From Anaspis maculata (taxonomy: Eukaryota; Arthropoda; Insecta; Coleoptera; Scraptiidae), in contig OX421962.1 of assembly GCA_949128115.1 (NCBI GenBank), positions 63,653,787-63,717,786 on the forward strand: 64,000 nt of DNA. The letters are read 5' to 3'. Position 1 is the first letter of the stretch; each line of letters opens with the position of its first letter. Both the position numbers and the translations under genes were made by a program. The notes under the pieces were generated by a model that saw nothing but the letters and a program-made list of their open reading frames with translations, was not told the DNA's origin and searched no databases. This document shows positions 1 through 10,735 of this stretch, piece by piece.

Positions 1-378
1 AACATAATAAACGAAAAAATCTACATCATCCTCTGGTACTGGTTCATAGTTCTGTTCGCCTTCTCCTGCTGGGCCGTGATGTGGAGGATCGTAACTTTTC
101 TGCTTCATGCCAAGTCTAAAAAGTTCAACCAGCTTGTGTTCTCGAACGCCTGTCCTGGAAGGCTGAACCCGTGGAACTTGCTCTCGGTGACAAAGAGGTG
201 CAACTTCACGGACTGGCTGTTTTTGGTTTATCTGTCGAAAAACATGGACGGAATGGTGTTCAAAGAGCTGTTCATCGGCTTGGCCGAGGAGCTGGAGGAG
301 AAGAAGCCTCTGATTAGCATCGACAGCGACGAAGAGAGCGGGAACGGAACTATGGAGAAAAATGAAAAGTTTGAGTGA
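1..378 (+). CDS. Innexin, 3' terminal exon (partial, C-terminal 125 aa)
   Basis: The reading frame is open from base 1 to the TGA at 376-378 and enters from outside the window, so the 5' part of the gene is missing. The translation begins NIINEKIYIILWYWF, the conserved innexin stretch leading into the fourth transmembrane helix (visible residues about 10-35, strongly hydrophobic). The cytosolic tail follows, with FTDWLFLVYLSKNMD at residues 69-83 and FKELFIGLAEEL at 87-98. This matches the family pattern 'GDWF.LYQLGKNID...KE....LA.EL'. The last about 27 residues are acidic and polar. Innexins form hexameric gap-junction channels and hemichannels in invertebrate plasma membranes. Family assignment is secure; which paralogue (inx1, 2, 3, 7) cannot be decided from this fragment. 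An internal ATG at 76 is not the start. Confidence 0.93.
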   Translation, partial: NIINEKIYIILWYWFIVLFAFSCWAVMWRIVTFLLHAKSKKFNQLVFSNACPGRLNPWNLLSVTKRCNFTDWLFLVYLSKNMDGMVFKELFIGLAEELEEKKPLISIDSDEESGNGTMEKNEKFE

Positions 379-613
379 AATCGACCGATATTTTATAAGA
401 ATGTAACAGCTGCTATTTTTATACAAGTTCTAGTCTTATTTTGCCAATTTTGCGCATGCCTAATTTTAAGAATTTTTATGTACCAATGCCGAAGTTTTTT
501 ACTGTGCCAGTATCCCTATTATATGTATTACAAAAATTTACTTCAGTCTTACAACTTTTGAAAAAGCAGAGACCTACATGGAACTTTATCTGGCTCTAAA
601 TAGGTAACTACCT

Positions 614-644
<31 letters not shown>

Positions 645-899
645 GAAAAATTTGCGTTGGATACCTACTTTAAAAATTGAGAAACAAATGTTCAAACACA
701 CACTATTTATTGCTCCATAGGTTGGTAATTCAACTCTGATCTATTCCCTGACCATGCTGATCCTGTATAGTCGCGTCTTGTGTTCGATAATATATTCCAG
801 CTTCTTCCGGAAAAACCTCAAACGTTCTCGTCGCTTCCATTTTCATTCCGATATATTCCAGCATTTGGCTGCCAGTGCATTCGCGTGAGCTCTATTTTT
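379..899. other. Innexin 3' UTR and AT-rich downstream DNA
   Basis: AT-rich sequence following the innexin stop. I saw no canonical AATAAA close to the stop, so the UTR end is not defined. A TA dinucleotide run lies at about 617-642. Nothing else recognised. Confidence 0.5.
617..642. repeat. (TA)n microsatellite
   Basis: About a dozen uninterrupted TA dinucleotides, readable directly. Confidence 0.9.
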
Positions 900-1232
900 T
901 TTTTATTTATTCATTTAATAACGTCGGCCTATTTCAGCAACGAGGCCTAACACCGACGCCAGTGAATGCTTTCCTCCACTCTACCGGAAATTTTGCCGAG
1001 TCCCTGTGTGTTCCAACACAGGGTATGGATTTTTAACGACCACCAACATGGCATGAGGTCGGCGCCATCGTTCGTACTTTACGTGCTATGCGACACACTT
1101 GCATTTAGCAAGCATTCCAACTAAATCAAAGAGCTTGTTTTGGGGACGAAAATTCGAGCACCCACAGTGGGACTCGAACCCACGACCCCTGGAGTGATAG
1201 TCGAACGCGCTGACCACCACACCACAAGCTCC
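900..1232 (-). mobile_element. tRNA-derived SINE, family A, full-length copy
   Basis: On the minus strand a tRNA-like head (about 1155-1232) carries a box-B-like GGGTTCGAGTCCC and an upstream box-A-like GTGGTGTGGTGGTCAGCGCG. A roughly 240-bp body and an A-rich/T-rich tail at about 900-915 follow. Two other copies in the window share the body: a nearly full copy at 55645-55960 (plus) and a headless copy at 13230-13490 (plus). Head, body and A-rich tail in that order is the standard SINE layout transcribed by Pol III. The head is not a functional tRNA by eye. Two open frames on the minus strand here are accidental. Confidence 0.85.
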
Positions 1233-1235
1233 TCC

Positions 1236-3307
1236 GCGTGAGCTCGAAGAAAGTCCATTGGCTTCGTGAACATTTTGGGAAAGCTCTCGATGCACGGCTC
1301 CTCCACCAATTAGACAGGTGTGTTTTAGTCAGGAGTCGTGATCTACAGCCATGCGTAAGACTTTTTACTTTTTAGGCAGCAAGGTAACTGTTTTATGCCC
1401 GGGAGACGGTCAGTTATGCCTGGACCCATTAGAAGCTTGTCATTTCTGGCATTCTGAACGTCAAAAAACTAAAGACCGTATCACACTACCACTACAACAT
1501 AATGTTGAATTATCGTCCATAAGAGCGCGGGCGGAATTAGTACTTTGCTCGCCCGGTCGTATAGAACAATATTGCGAGGTAGGCACTAATGCTTATTGTT
1601 TTCTTCAACTGTTTATATGCATTTCAGGCCCATAAACGATGACAAAATATTGTACGAATTTTCGACTTTGTATTTTTTTAAAACAAAAACACTGCTGTAG
1701 CTATTTGTTGGACATTAAACTCAAGTAGGTGTGGTATTGGTTTTTCCTCATCGCGCGTGCATCTCGACACTTCTTTGTTGAAGTACTAAAAATTGCAAAC
1801 GAAAAAAAAATGCAAAAATCACTATTCCAATCGTGTCCGGCTTGAACACTGTCACGTAGCAATGACGAACCCAGGATGTGTTGTTTGGCCCATACCACCT
1901 CGTGTGTTTGATTCTTATAAAATCCAGTAACTTTAATTATCACTTGAACATGGTATTTACGCGAATCGTAACCCGTTAGGATTTTTACCATACAAAGAAT
2001 AGAATTATACGTGGCGTGGATGTAATAAATAGGAATTTGAGTCGTCGTGGCATCAGCTATGAGAGGATATTTATAGAAAGCGCTTATGGGTTTTTAAATG
2101 CATGAGCAGAGAGTATAGATACTTAGGTACCTACAAGATGCCATGCTGCATTATGTCAATGTTCGCTAAGCAATTTATTCGCGATTTTTCATCTTGTGTG
2201 CATAGTATTCAGGCAAACTTACTGCATAATATAGTACCTATCCATACAGAGTTATTTAGTTGAGTTGTTATAGTCTGGGTATTGGAAAGTATCAAATTAA
2301 TCAATGCGAAATGTGTGTTATTCAAAGTTTCAAAGATTAAAAATTCAATGTGGTCATCTGCATTTCACCTTGAGCCGTGCATGTACCGGGTATGTTAGTT
2401 GCTGAGAGCAACTGTGTCCATACATTTTGAAAAGAAACACCGATGACAACTTTTTTGGAGTCGTCAAAAAGTCGTCTTAATAAAAATCGTTTTCAATAGG
2501 ACCGACACAGGTCTTCTCATCGCGCGGGTATATCTGGTCTCTGCTGAACTAAAATTACGGAGCAGACGGAATTAACATACCATCCTTTGTAAATGACTCA
2601 ACTTCCATTCACATCTAGCAGTTTTCCAAAAATTCAAGGCAGGAAAAGCACGCTAGAAGACCTCCATATTAGGTTAGCGGTATGAACTTTCGGAAAAAAA
2701 TGACGCTCAAGGCCCCAAAAATGAAAAATGTCGAGGAAACCTCAAAGCTCGGGTGCATCAGTATCATCACTATAAGGCATCAGAATTGGGAACACATACC
2801 TGATGCACAACTGGCGGAGGAGCCGTGCTGCTAGATATTGGGAGAATATTCGCCTAGCCAGTAGACTTTTTTTAGACATCTTCAGCTACGCTGAAATAAT
2901 AGTGCGAACGACGAAAACCTTTCGACGAAAAGGCCTTTCTGGAAAAAAGTCCAGGATATTCTGGGATGCAGAAGCTGGTAAATCAAAGTTTCATAACACA
3001 AGCGCCCTAGACTATTTAGTTTCACATAGAAACATTAGAAACCTGAAGCTTATTCAGTTCTTCACATTTGTCCATTATTTTTAACATAAATTCAAGCTCT
3101 TCACCCAATTCAGAGCTCAATGTTTGCGATGGTCTCGGCCCTGGCCCCTGTGATGCTTCATGCCTCCATGATGCACGTTATACTGAAAAACTTTGCAATA
3201 GGTTTGCACAGCACAAATGCGCTCTTGGCGGCTTGGCGCAATCATGGCTTCAAGTTTATATACCTAATAGTCATGAATAAGCAATATCACAAGTATACCT
3301 ACTTAGA
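1236..3307. other. AT-rich intergenic DNA, no recognised feature
   Basis: No convincing coding signal. Short open frames at about 1351-1635, 1701-1991 and 2803-3084 show no recognisable domain and no splice context. Confidence 0.5.
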
Positions 3308-3647
3308 TTTTCACGATAATTTTGGCCTAGCGATCGCGAGTGCTGATTATTAGGGACAATCAGCTCGAAGTAAACGCTTGGCCAAAATTATCTGGGAAAA
3401 TCTCAAGCCATGCACGAGTGAAATTTGGCTGATAATTGAACAACGGGTCCGAAGTGACAGCCGTCAGATTTTGTTGTTCACAATCATTTTTATTCGGTTG
3501 CCCTTGACAGTGGGGAATTAATAAGTGATTATTACATACAACGCCCTTGATTATTAGACCTACAAGGATAATATTCAACAGTAATATAACAAGTGCTTAG
3601 ATTTTCACGATAATTTTGGCCAGGTGATCGCGAGTGCTGATTGTAGC

Positions 3648-3684
3648 GATAAATGCCCGACTCCGTAGGAGGAGGGCATTTATC
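3648..3684. repeat. 37-bp nested hairpin in copy 2
   Basis: GATAAATGCCC pairs with GGGCATTTATC (11 bp), enclosing an inner CTCC-GTA-GGAG stem. The same 37 bp is in copy 3 (4050-4086) but missing from copy 1, where the flanking sequence joins almost directly. Confidence 0.85.
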
Positions 3685-4049
3685 CAGGGACAATCAGCCC
3701 GAGGGAAACGCCTGACCAAAATTATCTGGGAAAATCTCGAGCACGAGTGATATTTTGAAGATTATTACTTAAAAGAAGTCCGAAGTGACAGCTGTCAGAT
3801 TTTGTTGTTTACATGAATTTTATTCCGTTGCTATTGACAGTGGGATTTAGATTTAGAGGGCGTTGTATGTAATAATCACTTATGTAAATCCCACTGTCAA
3901 CGGCAATGGAATAAAATTGATGTGAACAACAAAATCTGACAGCTGTCACTTTGGACTTCTTTTTTGCAATAATCATCAAAATATCACTCGCTTTCGAGAT
4001 TTTCCTAGATAATTTTGACCAAGCGTTTCCCTCGGGCTGGTTGTTCCTA

Positions 4050-4086
4050 GATAAATGCCCTCCTCCTACGGAGTCGGGCATTTATC
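4050..4086. repeat. 37-bp nested hairpin in copy 3
   Basis: Reverse complement of the hairpin at 3648-3684, within the inverted copy. Confidence 0.85.
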
Positions 4087-4211
4087 GTTACAATCAGCAC
4101 TCGCGATAACCTGGCCAAAATTGTCGTGAAAATCTAAGCACTTGTAATATTACTGTTGATTATTATCCTTGTAGCTCTAATAATTGAGGGCGTTGTAATA
4201 TATGTAATAAT

Positions 4212-4722
4212 TAGAGAGCGGATTTATTTTTTTTTACATGTTCTATTTGCTAAGTTGGATGCAACTGTTGACTTGCAGCTTGACGTTTTTATCTACAAGG
4301 AACCTAAATACCAAGTTTTATCTCGCATATAATTTATTATTTTGACTTTTTACCGCATACAAATTGATAATCCATATAATCGCATATAGCCGCATATTTA
4401 GTCCATATTCTTGCACATAACTGAATATTTGTCACTATTTTGGCAATTTTATCTTTATGTGCGAGAAAATCACGATATTTTGATTTGAAGGAAAAAATAT
4501 TTTGGAATTTTCAAAGAATTTTTTTTTTACTCTGATGGTCAAAGTTGGTTGGTTGGTTTTACATGTAAATGTTGTATTTTTCACCATTCTTGCAGCTTAT
4601 ATCACATATTTACTCACATATATTTCTCTATTTGAACATTTTTACCGCATATTTTGATACTTTTTAAGCGCATGTAAACAGCATATTTTGGACTTTTTTA
4701 CCGCATATAAATCCGCTCTCTA
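4212..4722. mobile_element. Non-autonomous hAT element (511 bp)
   Basis: Terminal inverted repeats TAGAGAGCGGATTTAT and ATAAATCCGCTCTCTA, flanked by a perfect 8-bp target duplication GTAATAAT (4204-4211 and 4723-4730). An 8-bp TSD is the hAT superfamily signature. The uninterrupted target is visible in the neighbouring repeat copy near 3866-3880 (GTATGTAATAATCAC). Interior is AT-rich with repeated 'CCGCATAT' subterminal motifs and no transposase. Confidence 0.92.
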
Positions 4723-4917
4723 GTAATAATCACCAAAATCACATCATAGAATCATGCACAAGCATAATGTCATAAATGGTCAACACTCGACCTTTAATTG
4801 GTCTTTGGCCTGTTGGTCTCTCAACGAAATAACGAAATTATAATACACAATAATAAATACAAAGCTATCGATATTTGAATGCATCAATAATTTTGCAAAT
4901 CGGTACCACCACGCTAA

Positions 4918-5162
4918 GGGCCGTATTCATACCTCGCTTTTAAGCTAAAAGCGCTATTAGAGCGATGCGCATTTAGGGGCATTTCTTATATTTCAGTGTT
5001 CAAAAATACATCATTGCGATTGGGAGCGATTGTATGTACTTAATTGCAATTAATTTGCGAGTTAATTTGTATTTTTGAACACTGTAATATGAAAAATGTC
5101 CCTAAATGCGCATCGCTCTAATAGCGCTTTTAACTTAAAATTGCGAGGTATGAATACAGCCC
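4918..5162. mobile_element. PIF/Harbinger-type MITE (245 bp)
   Basis: TIR GGGCCGTATTCATACCTCGC with matching GCGAGGTATGAATACAGCCC. Immediately flanked by TAA on both sides (4915-4917, 5163-5165), the trinucleotide duplication typical of PIF/Harbinger (Tourist-like) elements. Internal symmetry continues (AGCGCTATTAGAGCGATGCG against CGCATCGCTCTAATAGCGCT), so most of the element folds on itself. No coding capacity. Confidence 0.92.
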
Positions 5163-6046
5163 TAAAAGTATAGCAATTCAAAACCCCTCAGCCTACCGCG
5201 TAGCATCCTGTATACAATTCAATAGTTCAGGGGACTTGTGCAATGATCAATGAAATTTTGATTTCAATTTTGGGAACTAAATATAAGAGGGGAAGTCTCA
5301 AGAAACCATTCATCCGGCACACAGCCCTGCATATCTCAGCCCCGTCCGTGGTGGGTTCATCAACTTCGAGGCAGCCTCCTTTGAAGGAAATTCATACTCT
5401 GCATTCCTCTAAAAACCCTTGAATTTCATGGTTTCGTTCACCGATATTGAAAATCAGAACTAGAAAATATTTTACCAATATTTCACTCAAAATTTCAAAA
5501 ACAATTTGGTTGAGGTCTCTAACGGAAATATTTTATTGGAATCCACGTTTCCCGAAAGGCTTCTGCGCATACCTGTGAAAGTAGGACGTTGCCATATCTC
5601 ATATCACGACAACAAGTCGACAACACTGTAATACGGTGTGCGTGTGTAAATGTCACGCAAATGGTAGCTGACAGCCCTTCAGTGTTTCGTATCACCTGAA
5701 TCTCTTCTGCGTCTTTTTGCCATACGGCACATTTCATTCTGAACAATATTAAATGTTGAATGTTTAATGGTTAGGAGATTCCTTATGTTTGTTTACATTT
5801 TGATCATTGATTGACAGTTGCCATATTGACAGTGAAACTTCGTGCGTCGAAATAGGTCCCTTCGTTTCGGTTTTTTTGAGTGCGCATGTCTGGCGCGAAT
5901 TTCATAGTTTCGTACACCAATATTGAAAATTAGCACTAAAAAATATTGTAGGGCACCTAAAATTCCACAAATAATTTGGTTGAATGTTAGATACCATTTT
6001 TTATATTCGAAGGTAACGTTTCATTGAAATTCAGTTCAATGATCAT

Positions 6047-6364
6047 TTGTGGAAGTTCAGGAACAACGAAAATGGCAACAGCGCTCAAGACAACAAGACA
6101 TCGGCGCCAACTGTCACTTGTGACAATTATGATCACACTTCTCGTTTCTACCTGACCTACATTTCATCTGCTCATGTTTTGACGAAAGAAAACAACTTGT
6201 TGAAAATGGCTGTACCGAGAAGGAAGTTCAAAGAAGCTACGAAGAGATGCATTTACGGTATGTGTAAAAGTGACAGCCAGGAGCCAGTAGTTGGTCAGGC
6301 GGCTAGACAGAGCATGCAGCGTTGCCATTCAACTGACAGGTGCACGAAAGTTTTCAAAATTTAA
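6047..6364 (+). pseudogene. THAP-like domain fragment, copy 1
   Basis: Open frame of 105 aa. Residues around 53-75 read MAVPRRKFKEATKRCIYG followed by MCKSDSQE. This resembles the start of a THAP zinc finger (short N-terminus, C-x4-C, then K-S/N-D-S). The later CH half of the C2CH motif and the AVPF signature are not seen, so at best this is a fragment, probably of a THAP-bearing transposase. The repeat context and second damaged copy downstream argue for decay rather than a host gene. The THAP reading is suggestive, not proven. Confidence 0.35.
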
Positions 6365-6574
6365 AGCCTTCAAGCATGCGCACCTGCCCAAACGAAGTAG
6401 CCTATTGAAATTACCGCGCTTCAGGTATGCGTTCTCATGTATGCGCTGAAGTGATGTACGTGATGGTAAACGTGGACTAAGTTCAATGATCATTTGTGGA
6501 AGTACAGAAACAATGAAAATGGCAACAGCGCTCGAAACCACAAGAGATCGGCGCCAGCTGTCACTTGTGACAGC

Positions 6575-6758
6575 ACACCTACGCCACCGCGATATCAACT
6601 CGTGAACCCGCTGCGTGCGCCGGTTACATGTGGGAATTTTGCTTGGGGTTTGGACATAGTTGGTACTGCGCCGATGCCCGTCAACTTGCCATCCCCAATT
6701 TTGAATATAGTTATATTGCGTGCGCACTCGGTCCATGATTTTCCGACGGAATAGGTGT
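6575..6758. mobile_element. Insertion in repeat copy 2 (184 bp)
   Basis: Relative to copy 1 (GTGACAATTATGATCACAC) the second copy is interrupted by about 184 bp with short inverted ends ACACCTA and TAGGTGT. Contains no recognisable gene. Target duplication not clear. Confidence 0.5.
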
Positions 6759-6925
6759 ATTATGACACTTCTCGTTTCTATCTAACTTCCATTCCATTTA
6801 CTCATGTTTTGACGAAAGAGCACAACTTACTGAAAATTGTTTTACTGAGAACGAAGTTCAAAGAGGCTGCGAAGAGATGCGTTTACGATGTGTGTAAAAG
6901 TGACAGCCAGGAGCTAGTACCTATA
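6755..6925 (+). pseudogene. THAP-like fragment, copy 2 (disrupted)
   Basis: Second copy of the 6047-6364 sequence, translating KEAAKRCVYDVCKSDSQE near 6860-6915. It loses its upstream half to the insertion ending at 6758 and its downstream half to the element at 6926. Confidence 0.3.
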
Positions 6926-7262
6926 GGTCGCGGAAACAAAAATGGCTGTCTAAAGATGGGTATATGGTATGATGTTATCTTCACCAGTACTTGGTAATCT
7001 AATTTTCTTTGGTTGTAATAAATACAAGGATAAATTATCAAAGAATTGTCGCTGTATTAAAAAAATTAATGCGCTGAACTCAAGATTTGGCTGAGTAATA
7101 AGTAAAAACGAGCGAATCTCTACTGCGCTACCTTGGCACCCCCCAATGCGCAAACGCGGGCAAGAAGCTGGCAAGAGGCGCTTCGTTCTCGACTTCGTTG
7201 TGCCGGCGTGCCTGCAACGTTGCCATAGCAGGTGCCAGGGTGAGGGTTATGTTTGCGCGACC
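6926..7262. mobile_element. Short TIR element with TATA target duplication (337 bp)
   Basis: TIR GGTCGCGGAAAC and GTTTGCGCGACC (one mismatch), flanked on both sides by TATA (6922-6925, 7263-7266). Copy 1 of the surrounding duplicated block lacks it (join at about 6285), which supports insertion. No transposase. Confidence 0.72.
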
Positions 7263-7355
7263 TATAGCTGGTCAGGGGGCTAGACAGAGCATGCAGCGTT
7301 GCCATTCAAATGACAGGTGTAAAAGATGCGAAGAGATTTCGGAGCTGTGACATTA

Positions 7356-7845
7356 GGTTTGTTCCATCAGCAGTCCCTGACGGTCCGTGGACGTCAGCAG
7401 CATGCGCATTACAATTTTGGCGTTCCATCAAAATCTCGGACGATCCCCTGACTGACGATCCGCTGTTCCACCATCGGCTCAAACTATTTAGTTCCGGGAC
7501 GGTCAGAAAAGTTTGCAGATTTTACGGAAACTTATCGTCCGGGCTTGCACAGCGGAATATATTTATTTGGCATCGAGCCTTCTCTAGTCAACGTTTATAA
7601 ATAATATGGGTTAGATTGGTGGTTTCATTATTCATTCATTTAATTTATAAAATACACGACTTATATCCAGTTGCAAACTGCCAAACGATAGAAAATTAAG
7701 TACCTAGCTATTAGCCATGATTGACGGTTTGCTGTTCCATCAACAAGAAGCAGTCAGACGGAAACTGGTCCGAAGTGGGCCATGCGCATTGCTTACAGTT
7801 TGCAAACTGTCGGTGACTAGTTTGAGATTTCTGATGGAACAAACC
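7356..7845. mobile_element. MITE with GGTTTGTTCCATCA termini (490 bp)
   Basis: Left end GGTTTGTTCCATCAGCAGTC, right end ...TTCTGATGGAACAAACC, flanked by TA on both sides (7354-7355, 7846-7847). Further internal mirror segments occur (GCATGCGCATT near 7400, CATGCGCATTGC near 7780). The 96-aa open frame inside has no recognisable domain. Confidence 0.75.
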
Positions 7846-7939
7846 TATTATGTTTGACAAATCAATTATTGTAATAATTATTGACAGTGTCGAGATATAA
7901 ACTATATCCGACGAGGTCTCTCGATGGCACTATAAACAA

Positions 7940-8093
7940 ATGAAATTAAAAAGTTTTCAAAATTTGACGCCTTCGAGTCGTGCAGGGACAGCACCCTGGC
8001 CCCGTAATAGGTACAGACCTCAGCCTGGGTGGTTGTAAAGCACTCGGCTCCGGTCGGATGGCAGACAAAAGTTTCAGTGTTATTTGAAAACAC
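7940..8093 (-). pseudogene. Possible C-type-lectin-like exon fragment
   Basis: Minus-strand frame includes ECFTTTQAEVCTYYGARV then LSLHDSKASNFENFL. This is loosely like the first third of a C-type lectin fold (A-x2-C-x3-GA-x-L-x-S-[IL]-H-x-[SK]-x2-[SN]-NF). No clear splice acceptor or donor, no WND/EPN motifs and no partner exon found. A related stretch (CAAAATTT...GCCTTC) occurs at about 6355-6370, so part of this may be repeat-derived. Confidence 0.22.
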
Positions 8094-8099
8094 CCAGTA

Positions 8100-9535
8100 T
8101 GAGTATTTGCAAAAAAAAGCATCACTTAATTTATGGATGTGACAAAATGATTACTGAAGCCAGTCTAAAAACTAATGAAGCAATAAAAATTATAATAGCC
8201 ATAAAACGGATTTATGTTAATACGAAAAAGTCGTAAATTCTTCACTGGTGTGCTATACAGACAAGAAGCATCAGATAATATGTGAAGGTGGGTACCTATA
8301 CTACCTACATACCTCAAAAGCACCGAGTAAGAGAAGACACATTTTTTATTCATTTCGTTCGAAGCATAAACTTTGACATTTAGATAAGTACCTGGCTGGA
8401 TGCAATTTTTTTGATACCTTGTCTAACCTGTTCATTCTCATCCTGGTTTACCTATACAATTCAGTACGCCGTGACTTGCTAATTGAATGCTTCAAAAAAA
8501 TGCAATTTTTACGATGTTTAAAATTTTGAACCTATTTTAGAATATCGAAAAACATCGACTTTTTAGAAATTAGACAAGTCAATTCGTAATAGATAGATGA
8601 AACGTATATCGTTACGACTGGACGATTACGTGTGCTCTGAAAAAAGTGCTTTGCAAGTTCAAAGTCCTCTTTATTTAACCTTGCTTGGTGTTGATTTCTC
8701 AATAAAAGACGGCATAATCGCAATATGATTATTTTGTTGAACTGAACAGTTTCTTGAGATTGAGACATTAACCTAATTTCAATTATTCGCAATACAGCGG
8801 TTTACACCTAGTCGTATGGTTATCGCAAAGTAGGAATAATCAATGACGTAATAAGAAAACAGATCCCGATCTTGCATCGAGAGGAAAAGCTCCAATAAGA
8901 TGTGTCAACCGGGCCTGAATTGGTTTGAAAATTAGAAATATTTCACTCTTTGTCACTGGAGTCACTGGTATAGGTAGACAATTCAATTTAATTATGATCT
9001 ATAAATTTAGTTCAAACGGTTACGAAGTTCGTTTTCGTATCCGAGTTTTGCGAGCACACCACTTTCGTATTCCGTAAAAATCGACCAGCCTCTTGCGTAT
9101 CCTACCCACAGCCGTGCCTATGCACAGCCCGCAAGCTCCGTACAAATACGAGAACCTTAGGTTTTGCGTAAAGTGTCGATCTTTCTTGTCTTTGTCTAGC
9201 ATAATATATCTGCATCTTCCCTCTTCGTCTCTGAAATTTTAGCAATATGGCGGCCTCCATCCACGGACACGACTTTTCACGATCGTTTCCGATTGCAACG
9301 ACGAATGACAATACGCAAGTTTATACAAAAGACAATACGCAAGCTTCGTATATGAAATTCGTTAACAGACGGCGTGCAGCACTGGACTCAAAACTCCTCA
9401 TTGGTACATACGATGCCAGTTGATCATTGAGAAAATGGTTCTTGGAATTGGAATTTTCCAACATAAAAATAAAAATCACATTGAAAGACGTCCTATTCCA
9501 CTACCTTATACCATACCTATACAAGAAAAACTATG
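8100..9535. other. AT-rich intergenic DNA, nothing recognised
   Basis: Several short open frames on the minus strand (8165-8353, 8532-8792, 9020-9311) overlap each other and have no recognisable domain. Confidence 0.5.
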
Positions 9536-9543
9536 CTTTTTTG

Positions 9544-10209
9544 TAGGGTTGCACGATGTCAATTGACCGGTCAAATACGAGTCCCCGGGCCTCGTTTGGC
9601 ATGATTTAAAAAGTCATTACATCTTATGTATTAGCACAACAAACACGTAAAGTATTCTTTTTGGGGTGTTCGTGGGTTAATTGCTGAACTAAGATGTCAA
9701 GTATATCAAACGGAGAAGTAGCTTATTCAAATCCGTGAAATATATCAGTACCTATGGTCCTGTGGACCTGATTTCTTCATTACTGTATAGTAGAAAAGCT
9801 GCGCGCAGTTTCGGTCTCTAGTAATTTAGGTTTGTAACCTGTAGTTACCAAAAATTGAAATTGAAATATATTTTTATTCAAATTTATTTATTTTGAAATG
9901 AAATAAAATATCGAGTAAAATATAGTACCGTATGATCAAAAACTTTCCTCCTCTAGGCAGGCTGTGGTCTGGTCATTGGCAGGCGAACAAGGCTGATTTT
10001 GGCCAGGCCACAGCCTTCCTAGAGGAGGAAAGTTTTTGATCATACGCTACTTACCTAACGAAATATTCAAACTGTTGTCTAATTTCAATAAATAATGTTG
10101 AATGATAGTAAAACCTATTTTTAGCATATTTTTTAATATTTGACCGATTTGACCGTCAATTGACCGTCAATTGACCAAATCTTATTTGACCGGTCAAAAT
10201 GCAACCCTA
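9544..10209. mobile_element. Non-autonomous hAT element (666 bp) with nested MITE
   Basis: Ends TAGGGTTGCA and TGCAACCCTA, flanked by a perfect 8-bp TSD CTTTTTTG (9536-9543, 10210-10217). Subterminal TTGACCGGTCAAAT on the left and ATTTGACCGGTCAAAA on the right, plus repeated TTGACCGTCAATTGACC near 10150, look like transposase-binding motifs. No transposase ORF. Contains the MITE at 9928-10047. Confidence 0.92.
9928..10047. mobile_element. Palindromic Tc1/mariner-type MITE nested in hAT (120 bp)
   Basis: CCGTATGATCAAAAACTTTC against GAAAGTTTTTGATCATACGC, arms about 36 bp and nearly perfect, flanked by TA (9926-9927, 10048-10049). Shares the CCGTATG terminus and TA target with the larger MITE at 41655-41836. 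Confidence 0.88.
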
Positions 10210-10217
10210 CTTTTTTG

Positions 10218-10735
10218 AAAGTGGATATTAGAATTACAGTTGCTTTGAGGGCATTTTACCCAATAGGTCATTTCATGGAATTTTCAAGGTCACACTTTTT
10301 GCACGGAGCTGAGCGCATGCACGAAATTTTTGGCAGAAAATGACAGTTCTGCGAGTCAACAACAATAACAAATCGACATAACCAATAAAGCGAGAAATTC
10401 CAACGTGCTAATTTCCACATGGAAATGAACGTGCATTGTTTAAAACAAGGCGCTACAAAATGATGCGCTTTTGGGGGCTGCAAATCAGACAGCCGACACA
10501 TCATGTTCACTTAAGCGATTTCGCACTTTCTTGGAGGATGAAACCATCACGCATCACGAAACAGAGAGCAGGTGAGAGAACGGAACTCGCGCAAAATTCG
10601 ACAGTTGACAGTTGACGGCAGACTCGCTTATCCGTCAATGTTCGATATCACGCTTGCGCATAAGTTCCACGAAATGTGCTATTAAAGTGGTTCCTACTTT
10701 GTCAGCACGTCCGTCTGTTCGTCTCCGTCCGTATA
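10218..10735. other. Spacer between hAT and giant hairpin
   Basis: No gene recognised. An 80-aa minus-strand frame at 10268-10510 shows no domain. Confidence 0.5.

Larger units (their letters stand above)
3308..4760. repeat. Tandem plus inverted repeat cluster, three copies of a roughly 290-bp unit
   Basis: Copy 1 (about 3308-3600) and copy 2 (about 3596-3850) run in the same direction. Each begins TTTTCACGATAATTTTGGCC and passes through GTGACAGC(C/T)GTCAGATTTT. Copy 3 (about 3860-4760) is the inverse and ends AATTGTCGTGAAAATCTAAG near 4135. Copies 2 and 3 meet head to head near 3840-3900, forming a large foldback. Copy 3 is split by the hAT at 4212-4722. The shared edge GGGCGTTGTATGTAATAAT occurs near 3857-3880 and again where the hAT is inserted. 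Confidence 0.85.
5420..7310 (+). repeat. Partially duplicated block with about 465-bp spacing
   Basis: Two pairs of direct repeats. About 5427-5550 matches 5898-6030 ('TCATRGTTTCGT...CAATATTGAAAAT'). About 6027-6340 matches 6481 to about 7310 ('TCAATGATCATTTGTGGAAG' onwards). The second copy of the latter pair is interrupted by two insertions (6575-6758 and 6926-7262). Spacing is about 471 and 460 bp, consistent with old tandem duplication. Confidence 0.7.

Noticed and set aside
1155..1232. Functional tRNA gene on the minus strand
   Set aside because: Box B is good, but the cloverleaf is imperfect and the sequence continues into a dispersed SINE body and tail.
6329..6736. 135-aa minus-strand open frame
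   Set aside because: Antisense of the duplicated block and of the insertion at 6575-6758; no domain.
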